From CAWBOY01 sp963790585 (GTDB taxonomy: Bacteria > Planctomycetota > Planctomycetia > Gemmatales > Gemmataceae): a stretch of 64,000 nucleotides of DNA. The translations under genes were made by a program, and so were the position numbers. Shown here piece after piece: positions 17,239 through 25,859 of this stretch. The notes beneath the pieces were generated by a model. That model was not told the DNA's origin. It searched no databases and saw only the letters and a program-made list of their open reading frames with translations. Numbering within the stretch: the first letter of the stretch is position 1; each line of letters starts with the position of its first letter. The stretch is from assembly GCA_963790585.1 (NCBI GenBank), contig CAWBOY010000006.1, positions 496,001 through 560,000 on the forward strand. The letters run 5' to 3'.

Positions 17239-18498
17239 GTGAAAGAGGTTCTGACCTTAATTCTCGCCGGCGGCAAGGGGACGCGGCTGGACCCCTTGAC
17301 CCGCGATCGGGCCAAGCCGGCCGTGCCATTCGGCGGACTTTATCGGATCATCGATTTCACGCTCTCCAACTGCATCAACAGCAATCTTCGGCGCATCCTC
17401 GTACTCACGCAATACAAAGCACGCAGCCTCGATCGCCACATCTCCGCCGGCTGGTCGTTTCTTCCCCGCGAGCTGGACGAATACATCGAGGTGCTGCCGC
17501 CGCAGCAGCGCATCGATGAGAATTGGTACAAATCGACGGCCGACGCCATCTATCAAAATATCTACACAATCGAGAAAGCAGAGCCGAAATATGTCGTGAT
17601 TCTCGCCGGCGACCATATCTATAAGATGGACTACGGCGACATGATTCAGGCGCATATCGACCGCGGCGCCGATTTGACCATCGGTTGTATCACTGTTCCG
17701 CGAGTGGAGGGCCGGCAATTCGGTGTCATGGATGTCGATTCGGACGATCGCGTGGCGGGCTTTCTCGAAAAGCCTGAACAGCCGCCGGCTTTGCCCGAAG
17801 CTCCGAATGAATGTCTGGCATCAATGGGCATTTATGTCTTCTCGTCGCGCGTCATGTATGAGCTGCTGTGCGAAGACGCGGCACGCCGCGACAGCAGCCA
17901 TGACTTCGGCAAAGACATCATCCCGAGCATCCTGGGCACGCACAAGGTTTATGCGTATCGATTCCGCGATCGCAATCGAAAGAAGGTCCCCTATTGGCGC
18001 AACGTCGGCACTCTGGACGCCTACTATCAAACCAATATGGACCTCGTCGAAGTCGACCCGGTGCTGAATCTCTATGACCGCGAATGGCCCATTCGGACCT
18101 TTCAGCCACAATTGCCGCCGCCCAAGTTTGTCTTCCAGGACGATCAGCCGCACGGCACCGGGCGGCGCGGCGAAGCTCACGACAGCATGGTCTGTAACGG
18201 CTCCATCCTCTCCGGCGGCCACGTGCGGCGCAGCATTTTATCCCCGCAGGTTCGCGTGAATAGCTTCGCCATCGTCGAGAATTCGATTCTCTTCGAGGGC
18301 GTCGACGTGGGCCGGCATTCGCGCATCCGCAAAGCAATCGTCGACAAAGGCGTCCGCATTCCGCCGAACACCAATATCGGCTATGACCTCGAACAGGATC
18401 GGCAGCGCGGCTTCTTTGTCAGCGAACAGGGGGTCGTCATCATTCCAAAAGCGGAACTCGCCGATAGTTTCGCGGCGCGCAGCACCAAACGAACGTGA
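17239..18498 (+). CDS. glgC: Glucose-1-phosphate adenylyltransferase
   Basis: About 419 aa. It makes ADP-glucose from glucose-1-phosphate and ATP, the committed step of bacterial glycogen synthesis. The nucleotide-binding motif LILAGGKGTRLDPLT is at the N-terminus, followed by KPAVPFGG, then VVILAGDHIYKMDY (metal-binding Asp) near residue 120 and FLEKP near 175. A left-handed beta-helix C-terminal domain follows. The GTG at 17239 with GGAG nine bases upstream gives the usual family start; an ATG at 17203 would add 12 residues. A small membrane-anchored protein gene follows at once. No other glycogen gene is in the window. Confidence 0.95.
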   Translation: MKEVLTLILAGGKGTRLDPLTRDRAKPAVPFGGLYRIIDFTLSNCINSNLRRILVLTQYKARSLDRHISAGWSFLPRELDEYIEVLPPQQRIDENWYKSTADAIYQNIYTIEKAEPKYVVILAGDHIYKMDYGDMIQAHIDRGADLTIGCITVPRVEGRQFGVMDVDSDDRVAGFLEKPEQPPALPEAPNECLASMGIYVFSSRVMYELLCEDAARRDSSHDFGKDIIPSILGTHKVYAYRFRDRNRKKVPYWRNVGTLDAYYQTNMDLVEVDPVLNLYDREWPIRTFQPQLPPPKFVFQDDQPHGTGRRGEAHDSMVCNGSILSGGHVRRSILSPQVRVNSFAIVENSILFEGVDVGRHSRIRKAIVDKGVRIPPNTNIGYDLEQDRQRGFFVSEQGVVIIPKAELADSFAARSTKRT

Positions 18499-18518
18499 GG
18501 AATAAATCTATCTTAATC

Positions 18519-19034
18519 ATGGCCGACGAGGAACGCCCTTCCACGACTCAACCCGGACGCTGGGTCTGGTTCTTCCTGCTGCTCGGCACGCTCGCGGCCA
18601 TTGGCTTGACCATTCCGATCGTCTACAACCTCGGCCTGCAGCTCACCCAAGCCCAGATCGACGCCGCCCGACGGCTTTGGCGTGAACATGGTCCCAAAAA
18701 CTACGACATGGACTATGCGGAGAAAATCGATCCGATTGGGAGCCAATTCTATTATCGGGTCAAAGTCCGCGGCGGGGTCGTGGTCTTCTTTTCTTGTAAT
18801 GGAACCGTTGAACCGGTCAATCCCGGCGGAGATTATCAGGCTCACTCGGTTGATGGTCTCTTCAACGAGATCGAGGCCGCGGTGAAAGCGGATGCGGAAA
18901 AGGGCGGTAGACGAAATTATGTCACGGCAACGTTTGATAAAATCGATGGCCACCCTCATCGTTACATTCGTCGCGAATCCGGAACGCGCAATCGAATAGA
19001 ATGGAATGTGAAACCATTGGTGATTCCGGAATAG
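18519..19034 (+). CDS. Membrane-anchored DUF6174-like protein
   Basis: 171 aa from the ATG at 18519. One transmembrane segment (about residues 14-36) is followed by a soluble domain with LTQAQIDAARRLWREHGPKNYDM, VKVRGGVVVFFSCNG and a C-terminal FDKIDGHPHRYIRRE segment. The pattern 'W..hg..nY...' and 'G.P..i..d' resembles DUF6174 proteins, which have no known function; the assignment is from memory of the pattern. It follows glgC by about 20 bases and is followed 12 bases later by the PQQ-type gene, so the three may form one unit. Confidence 0.7.
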   Translation: MADEERPSTTQPGRWVWFFLLLGTLAAIGLTIPIVYNLGLQLTQAQIDAARRLWREHGPKNYDMDYAEKIDPIGSQFYYRVKVRGGVVVFFSCNGTVEPVNPGGDYQAHSVDGLFNEIEAAVKADAEKGGRRNYVTATFDKIDGHPHRYIRRESGTRNRIEWNVKPLVIPE

Positions 19035-19046
19035 GAGACTAATGTC

Positions 19047-20707
19047 ATGGCTGAAGTCACGTCTTCACCAGCAATCAGCGAGCCCGCCGCGCCGCCGCGC
19101 CCCGGCGCGGGCTACGCCTTCGTGGCGGTATCATCCCGCTCGCATTGACCGTCGTCGTTTTCTTCCTGCCATTCCTGTGGGCCTGGCCCTGGGAGATGAT
19201 GGACACCGAACCGCCTTACATGCCTATTATTGGGATGGTCTCGTTCTTCGGCACGCCGCTCTGCTTGCTGGCGCTGACTGTGTGGTGGTTGTTCTTTTCG
19301 GGAGCGCGTTGGCTGACCAAACTGGCGGTATTGGGTTGCGTCACTGCAGCGGGCTACGGCTTCCGCAGCTGTGTTCGTAAAGTCGAGTTCGCACAGATGC
19401 CATGGGCCAACACTATTCGAATCCACCTCGAGATGATCTGGGATCCGCTACCGCCGGCGCACGGCGACAAGGGCGAAGCCCGGCCAATTGACCTTACCAT
19501 CAGCCCGACGGACTTTCCGCGTTATCGAGGCCCGAACGCCGATGGAGTATCAGTAGGCATCCCGCTGGCGACGGACTGGAAGGCCCACCCGCCGCAGGAG
19601 CTGTGGAAACAAGGCAGCGGTCAGGGTTATTCCGGTTTCGCCGTGGCTGGTGATGTGGCCATCACCATGGAGCAGCTGCCGGAAGGTGAGTCGGTCGTCT
19701 GTTACGATCGCGCTAATGGGCGGGTTCTTTGGACGCACTCTTACAAAGCGGACTACAAAGACGGCATGAACATGGGCGATGGCCCCCGTGGCACGCCGCT
19801 TATTGCCGGCGCAGACGTGATCTCGCTCGGCGCGACCGGCGTCCTCTCTTGCCTGAATGGACAGGACGGGAAGCCACGCTGGTCCGTCAACATCCTCGAC
19901 GATTGTGGCGCGAAGAACATCCTCTGGGGTCTAAGCGGCTCGCCGCTACTCGTCGGCAACCTGGTCGTCGTCAATGCCGGCATCAACCCGGATAAGCTCG
20001 CGGGCATGTCTCTGGCCGCCTACGATCGAACCACCGGCAAGCGCGCCTGGGCGGCCGGCAATCATCCGGCAGGCTATTCGTCTCCCGAGCTGCTTACCGT
20101 CGCTGGTATGTCGCAAATCGTCATGTTCGACGCCGATGGCTTGACTGGCCACGATCCCGCCGACGGCAAAGGGCTTTGGCACCATCCGTGGTTAACCTAC
20201 TCTTCCATGAACATCATCCAACCACTCCTAATCGGAGGGGATAAGTTGTTCATCGCGTCCGAGCCGGGCAACGGCTGTGCGTTGATCCGAGTGAAAGCGC
20301 CGGCCGCCGGTTCCAACTGGTCAACTGAAGTCGTGTGGGAGTCCAAGAAAATGGGCACCAAGCAGTCGAACCCGGTGACCGACGGCAAGGCAATTTATGG
20401 CCTATCCAGCGGCTTCCTCGTGTGCCTCGACGCCGAGACGGGTGAAGAACGCTGGAAAAAGCGCGCCCAATGTGCGCTCGGTCAAACGATGTTGCGTGGC
20501 GACGTCGTGCTGGTGTTCACGGATCGTGGCTACGTTACCCTCGTTGCCGCCGATCCGAAAGAGTACCGTGAACTGGCCCGGCAGGAGATTTTCCAAAAGA
20601 AGGAAGACGACAAGATCTGGAACACTCCCGCATTGGCGGGGGACCAGTTGTTTCTACGAAATGAGACACGGATGTATTGCTGGAAACTGCCGCTCAAGGA
20701 GAAATGA
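19047..20707 (+). CDS. PQQ-binding-like beta-propeller repeat protein (frameshifted near N-terminus)
   Basis: About 553 aa if one missing base near 19108 is restored. The N-terminal part from the ATG at 19047 reads MAEVTSSPAISEPAAPPRP, then the frame changes and continues LRLRGGIIPLALTVVVFF into three or so transmembrane segments, and then a propeller with Trp-docking-like repeats (CYDRANGRVLWTHSY, YDRTTGKRAWAAG, CLDAETGEERWKK). The fragment DFPRYRGPNADGVS is typical of planctomycete PQQ-like 'outer membrane protein assembly BamB-like' proteins. The propeller probably lies in the periplasm. No dehydrogenase active site is seen, so PQQ binding is not implied. A strong terminator hairpin follows. 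Confidence 0.8.
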
Positions 20708-20721
20708 TAGTCTTTATATAG

Positions 20722-20745
20722 CCCCCGGCTTGCCGGGGGTTTTTC
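20722..20745 (+). terminator. Rho-independent terminator after the PQQ-like gene
   Basis: CCCCCGGCTTGCCGGGGG followed directly by a run of five T is a classic intrinsic terminator 14 bases after the stop. A second GC-rich hairpin (20751-20767) lies just beyond and may serve the convergent thioredoxin gene. Confidence 0.8.
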
Positions 20746-20827
20746 GATTACCCCGGGAACCCGGGGGCAATACAAGATCACACTTCTTTGCCGAGTATCT
20801 CCTTGATTGCATCATCGAGAAAGCCGG

Positions 20828-21415
20828 CTAAACCTTGCGCCCAACCTGTACCTCACGAACTATGCCCTTGCGATCGATGATAAGAAATGTCGGCAGACCG
20901 GTGATACCACAAGTTCCTGCCAGGGCATCATTGCCGATGGTCAACGTATATGTCTCCGTGCGGTGGCCGGAATACTCGGTCACTTTTTCTTTGCTTAGCT
21001 CGCTCTCGCCGGGCTGGTCGCCCTCGGAGACATTGGCGCCGAGGATGACTAAGCCTTTCGATTCGTATTTAGTCTGGATTGTCTGCAAGATTGGCGACGA
21101 TGCTCGGCAGGGAGGGCACCAGGTGGCCCAGAAATCGATTATGACAATCTTTCCCTTGACCGATTCGTTGGTGTAGACCTTGCCGGCGAGGTCGACCATG
21201 CGAAAGGCCGGCATCGGTTTGCCGACGAGGCTTTCTACACTTGCCACGGTCGCCGGTTTGTTAGGTGCAGCGGTAGAAGCGGTTGGGTTCTTGCCGCAGC
21301 CGAGCACGGTCGCCAGCGCGACCATCGCCACGGCAAAACGTGAAAAAGCCCGAAGGCGAAGGGAACCGATGGGAGATCGATTCGCTTCGCCCGCGGGCTC
21401 GAATGGAGTAGCCAT
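20828..21415 (-). CDS. TlpA-like thioredoxin-fold lipoprotein
   Basis: 195 aa. A hydrophobic leader ends in A-T-V-L-G-C at about residue 40, a lipobox. The thioredoxin-like domain has FWATWCPPCRAS (about residues 97-108), with the redox C-P-P-C of TlpA/ResA-type proteins, and the cis-proline G-L-P-T-F near 170. It should reduce or oxidise periplasmic disulfides, for example in cytochrome maturation or envelope stress; the partner is unknown. It starts 18 bases after rpsI and shares its strand, so it may be the third gene of the rplM-rpsI operon. Confidence 0.9.
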   Translation of the reverse strand: MATPFEPAGEANRSPIGSLRLRAFSRFAVAMVALATVLGCGKNPTASTAAPNKPATVASVESLVGKPMPAFRMVDLAGKVYTNESVKGKIVIIDFWATWCPPCRASSPILQTIQTKYESKGLVILGANVSEGDQPGESELSKEKVTEYSGHRTETYTLTIGNDALAGTCGITGLPTFLIIDRKGIVREVQVGRKV

Positions 21416-21432
21416 TGTGATTCTGCTTTCGC

Positions 21433-21936
21433 TCAGCGCTTCGAGAATTGGAAACTCTTGCGGGCACCCTTTCGGCCATACTTCTTACGTTCTTTCATAC
21501 GGCTATCGCGGCTGAGGAAGCCGGACTTGCGAAGAACCTTGGCCATATTGATCTCGGCCGGCTTGTCGCCATCGACGGGAGCGGCCTCCGCGGACGTCGG
21601 CACTTCCGGATTCGTCAGGCCGAACATCATTTTGAGGGCCCGGGCGACGCCTTGGCTAATCGCGCCTGCCTGGCCGGTGATGCCGCCGCCGTGAACGTGG
21701 ACTGTTATGTCGAGTCGGGTGTTCATCTCGACGAGCTTCATCGGACCAATCACCGCGGCGCGATCTTTGTCTTCGGTAAAGTAGTCTTCGAGAGTGCGAT
21801 CATTGATCTTGATCTGGCCGGTGCCTTCAGTGAGGAAGACACGGGCGACCGACGTCTTGCGACGGCCTGTGCCCTGATAGGCGCGCTTCTTGCCCAAGAA
21901 AACGGTCGGACGCTCTTTGCGAATCTGCTCGGCCAC
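21433..21936 (-). CDS. rpsI: 30S ribosomal protein uS9
   Basis: 167 aa with a GTG start at 21936 and GGAG upstream. It binds 16S rRNA near the P site. Hallmarks: YQGTGRRKTSVARV at the N-terminus, GGGITGQAGAI in the middle, RKSGFLSRDSRMKERKKYG and the terminal QFSKR tail, whose last residues contact P-site tRNA. It carries an insertion of about 23 residues relative to the E. coli protein, rich in Pro/Glu/Ala (NPEVPTSAEAAPVDGDKP), between the ARAL helix and LRKSGFL; I believe similar insertions occur in other planctomycetes. It is second in the conserved rplM-rpsI order, with 23 bases between them. Confidence 0.97.
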   Translation of the reverse strand: MAEQIRKERPTVFLGKKRAYQGTGRRKTSVARVFLTEGTGQIKINDRTLEDYFTEDKDRAAVIGPMKLVEMNTRLDITVHVHGGGITGQAGAISQGVARALKMMFGLTNPEVPTSAEAAPVDGDKPAEINMAKVLRKSGFLSRDSRMKERKKYGRKGARKSFQFSKR

Positions 21937-21959
21937 GCTCTTACTCCACTTATAAGATA

Positions 21960-22388
21960 CTAAATCTTGAATTCTTGGGGCTGTTGGGCTTGGTGCGGAT
22001 GCTGGGTGCCGGCGTAGATCTTGAGTTTCGTCATTTGCTGCCGGCCAAGGATATTGCGCGGCACCATTCGCTTGACGGCTTCTTCAAGCACGCGTTCCGG
22101 ATGGGTCGCCATCAATTGCCGGGCCGTCACAGTCTTCAGACCACCGGGATAGCGCGTGTAATGATGGTAAGTCTTGGAATCGAGCTTTTTGCCCGTCAGC
22201 CGAATCTTGTCGACGTTCACGACGACGACGAACTCGCCGGTGTCGACATGCGGAGTGTATTCCGGACGATGCTTTCCACGAATAATGTTAGCGATCTGGA
22301 CCGCGAGGCGGCCGACAACTTTATCCGTGGCATCGATCACGAACCAACGACGGGTAATCTCCGCCGGCTTGGCCATGAAAGTAGACAT
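21960..22388 (-). CDS. rplM: 50S ribosomal protein uL13
   Basis: 142 aa, the normal length. An early 23S rRNA-binding assembly protein of the large subunit. RRWFVIDATDKVVGRLA near the N-terminus, GKHRPEYTPHVDTGEFVVVVN, and MVPRNILGRQQMTKLKIYAG near the C-terminus are diagnostic. First gene of the rplM-rpsI(-tlpA-like) operon. The start at 22388 is supported by a purine-rich GGGAAGA upstream; an in-frame ATG four codons later is also possible. Confidence 0.97.
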   Translation of the reverse strand: MSTFMAKPAEITRRWFVIDATDKVVGRLAVQIANIIRGKHRPEYTPHVDTGEFVVVVNVDKIRLTGKKLDSKTYHHYTRYPGGLKTVTARQLMATHPERVLEEAVKRMVPRNILGRQQMTKLKIYAGTQHPHQAQQPQEFKI

Positions 22389-22618
22389 GCGATCTTCCCG
22401 TCTCTCGACAAAAACTTTCTTACCAAAAAGCCTATCATAAGCGTCGTGCCGTAGACGTCAAGACCGGGGCCGAGCGAAATGGCCTGCACGCAACGGCGAA
22501 GCCGCATCCAGCGTATCTCGCGCGACCAAAAAAATACTGATGACGACCGTGCGAATAACATGCAGAATGAGCGCACGCACGAAAACCTGATTCAGAACAA
22601 ACATCGGAGAACCGAACT

Positions 22619-23233
22619 ATGTCCGCGCCGATTACGGCTGCTCCCAGAGTCCGCCATGCCCTTGGCTTACCGGCTGGGAGCGTCCGGTCCATTTTGGCAT
22701 TCGGTATCCTGGGAATGATTTGGTGTCTGGCGTTGCTTTACCGCGGCAAAGAATTGCCGATGGTGTTCATCTACCTTCAATTCCTGATGATTCTGATCCT
22801 GGCCCATTTCTTCGCCGCCGACGGACATACGATTGGTACGCCGGATAGCTATGGCCCGCTCTACTTGCCCAGCAGCTGGGTGCGGTTCTTGCTTATGATC
22901 GGCTACGGAGGCATGGCTTATTTCCTGTTTCACACGCGCCCGGATTTCGAGATGCCGCAGAAGGGCGACTGGCTCTTTTTGATCGCGCTCGTGCTGACTA
23001 CGTTCTTTCTGGGCCATATTTTCACGATGTGTTTGAAATTCGTGAACCGTGGGAAACTGCCGCCCTGGTATCAGGATATCGAGGCCTGGTTGGCGCTCAT
23101 CGCCGTCATCCTCATGGTCATTCTGGTGTTCACCTACTTGATCAATTCCAGCCTAGACAATCGAATCGACAACGCGACTCTCGACGCTATTTTGGCGGCA
23201 ATCGTAGGCTTTTATTTCGGGTCGCGCTCGTAA
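22619..23233 (+). CDS. Polytopic membrane protein of unknown function
   Basis: 204 aa with about five hydrophobic segments (roughly residues 24-43, 48-66, 87-105, 119-139, 160-180). The first begins GLPAGSVRSILAFGILG and the protein ends GFYFGSRS; I recognise this as a recurring planctomycete pattern (a short conserved GLP.GSVRA..AF segment and a terminal FYFGSRS) but know no function. It is divergent from rplM and stands alone. RBS is weak (GGAGAACCGAACT before ATG). Confidence 0.8.
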   Translation: MSAPITAAPRVRHALGLPAGSVRSILAFGILGMIWCLALLYRGKELPMVFIYLQFLMILILAHFFAADGHTIGTPDSYGPLYLPSSWVRFLLMIGYGGMAYFLFHTRPDFEMPQKGDWLFLIALVLTTFFLGHIFTMCLKFVNRGKLPPWYQDIEAWLALIAVILMVILVFTYLINSSLDNRIDNATLDAILAAIVGFYFGSRS

Positions 23234-23928
23234 ACAGATGGCCGTGCCGTGAATCGAGATTCTTTTCTGTTGACGCGGTGGCATGCGGCGTCACATAATG
23301 AGAGTTGTAATCACAAAATGACTTCTCCCGGCTCAGCGGCCGGGAGCAGGTTTACTAAAAGGGTTTCAACTGCGAGAGCCGCAGCTGACCGGAATTGGCG
23401 TTTTGCTAAAGCGCCATCGGGACCAGCCGCGGACTAAACTTCGATCGACGCTATGTCGCGCCACCCCCTCAGAACCCCGGGTCGTGCATGATACTGTTCT
23501 GGATAATGTGCGTTTGTCTGCTCTGTGGCTTGCTGGCCGTGAGCAGGGATGTTTACTCGATTCTGGTTGCTTGGTTCAACCGAAAGCTTGTACCTGTTCC
23601 TGTTCGGACTCAGTATCGCCCCAGCTCGGGTCGACGTACTCGCAATCCGTCATCCGCATCGGGTCTGCCCGCGCCGCAGGTTCGAACCCGTTTAGGGCCG
23701 AACCCAGGCAATGGTAGACCCTTTGCCGGGTAGCCGGTCTGTCCACCGTTCGAGCGAATGACCGGTCCGGGAGCGCGCGAAATGCGTTCCGCAAGGCTCA
23801 GCGGCGGTCGAAGTTCGTCCGCATGTTCCCATCATTGGCGTTTGGTCGATTGCGCGTGACCATGAGCGCACGATCTTAATTCGCGCCTATCCGTTCGGCT
23901 TGAGCGGCCCTCGGGAAGGAGAGGGTCA
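23234..23928. other. Long gap before RNase Y with one doubtful small ORF
   Basis: No supported gene. A hairpin (TCCCGGCTCAGCGGCCGGGA at 23326-23345) lies near the start. A frame at 23488-23733 (81 aa) begins with a plausible transmembrane helix (residues 1-23) and then becomes Arg/Pro-rich; it has no clear ribosome site and may be chance. Confidence 0.4.
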
Positions 23929-25477
23929 GTGCCTGATCCGTTGCTCTGGATCCTCATCGGTGTCGGCAGCTCATTCACCGGAGCGTTGGTAGGCTATCTC
24001 GTCGCAAGCCAGATTAGCCGCACTCGCATCGCCGCCTTGAGCCTCAAAGCTGGGGAAGAAGCGGAGTCGCTGAAAAAGCAGGCCGAGCTGAAAGCGAAAG
24101 ACGAACTCTACCAAAAACGCGAAGAGCTCACGCGCGAAACAGAGCAGATCCGTTCCGAGCTGCGCGAACAGGAGCGCCGGCTTGACAAGCGTGAAGACAG
24201 CCTCGAGGAGAAAAATCGCGAGCTACAGAAGAAGGAACGAACGCTCGACCACGACAAACGCAAACTGACGGAACGCAAGGCCGAGGTGGAAAAGCGTGGC
24301 ACGGAGGTGGAGACGCTGGTAAAACAGCAGACAATAAAGCTCCAAGAAGTCTGCGGAATGAACCGCGAGCAGGCCGAGGCCGTCTTGATGCAACGGCTCG
24401 AGCGTGACCTTGCGGAACACATCGCCTCACGTCTTCATAAACATGAAGAATATCTCCGCCAGTCGAGTGAAGAGCGCGCCCGCCGGGTCATCGCCACGGC
24501 GATTCATCGTTATGCCGCCGAACACACGGCCGATACGACGGTGAGCACGGTGGACATTCCCAGCGACGACATGAAGGGCCGAATCATTGGCCGTGAAGGT
24601 CGAAACATCCGCACCTTCGAGAAATGCACTGGCGTCGACGTCATCGTGGATGACACCCCCGGCGTGGTGATCGTTAGTGCGTTCGATAACATTCGCCGTG
24701 AGACCGCGCGACTGGCACTTACCAAGCTAATCCAGGATGGTCGCATCCACCCTTCGCGCATCGAGGAGGTGGTGGCCGAAACGCAGACCGAGATGGAAAA
24801 GCATATCCTCGATGTCGGGCGAACGGCCGTTCAGGAAGCCAACATCGGCCCGCTGCATGAAAAACTGGTTCAGCTCCTCGGTAGGCTCAAGTTCCGCACC
24901 AGCTACAGCCAAAATGTCCTGCAGCACAGCCTCGAAGTGGCCTTCCTAACCGGCATGATGGCGGACGAACTCGGGCTGGACGGCAAGCTCGCCCGGCGCT
25001 GCGGCCTTCTCCACGACATCGGCAAAGCGGCCGACCACGAGATGGAGGGCGGACACCCAAAAATCGGCGCCGAGCTGGCCCGGCGCAACGGCGAAACCAG
25101 CAAAGAAGTCCTGCACGCCATCGTGGGCCATCACGACGACGTTACGATCGATCACATCTACACCGTTCTAGTCGCTTCCGCCGATGCGATAAGCGCGCGC
25201 ACGTCCCGGGGTGCGCCGAGAAACCCTGGAGAAATACGTCAAGCGACTCGAAGAACTCGAAGCGGTCGCGTCCGGCTTCCCTGGAGTGGAACACGCCTAT
25301 GCGATCCAGGCCGGCCGCGAAGTTCGCGTCATCGCCAACGCCTCGCAAACGTCTGACGCCGACGCTATGAAGGTCTGCCACGACATCGCCCGCGCGATCG
25401 AGGACCAGCTTCATTATCCTGGCGAGATCAAAGTGACGGTCGTGCGCGAGACACGGGCAGTCGTATTCGCTAAGTAG
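23929..25477 (+). CDS. rny: Ribonuclease Y (frameshifted near the HD domain end)
   Basis: About 515 aa, the family length, after removing one extra base near 25198. It is a membrane-anchored endoribonuclease that starts mRNA decay. Order: an N-terminal transmembrane helix (about residues 4-24), a long charged coiled coil (about 35-150), a KH domain (MKGRIIGREGRNIRTFE, about 218-234) and an HD domain (HSLEVAFLTG at about 338 and GLLHDIGKAADHE at about 360, holding the catalytic H-D pair). The frame breaks in AISA-ARPGVRRETLEKY, a highly conserved stretch that reads through perfectly once one base of a CGCGCG run is dropped. The GTG start has AAGGAGAGGG upstream. Because the break is in a normally essential or important gene and all motifs survive, an assembly error is the likeliest cause. 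Confidence 0.93.
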
Positions 25478-25527
25478 CCGCTATCTCCGTTTGACCGTTT
25501 CTAAACGGATTCGAGTCGACTGTGTGA

Positions 25528-25590
25528 GGAAGTTCTGTGTGTGTGTCAGCGCAATGCAATCCATTAAGTACTTTCCTTTCAATGAGTTAG
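25528..25590. repeat. Dispersed repeat B, copy 3 (diverged)
   Basis: GAAGTTCTGTGTGTGTG followed by GCGCAATGCAAT-CCATTAAG matches the repeat B copies at 6229 and 37764 in order and spacing, but without neighbouring A or C elements. The rest of the 25478-25859 gap holds nothing else recognisable. Confidence 0.65.
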
Positions 25591-25859
25591 CAGATTGCCG
25601 CCGTTGACGCGGCGCAATCGAAAGTGTCCTCGCCGGCTAAGACCTTTAGGATTCGTACTTGTTAATCTCGGCCGACCTTTCCACCTGTAACGATCCTATC
25701 GCCCCAGCCGCTCGTTGCGGATTATCTCTTTCCTGCCGCCTACGCAGTCACCCGGCATAATCTGTCGATCCCATAAAGGCGTTATCTGTTGGCGGCTGCC
25801 GCATTGGCGGCGCTTACAAGAGGCGTGCCCGCACCAAGCCCTTTAGAAAGGGAATTCCT

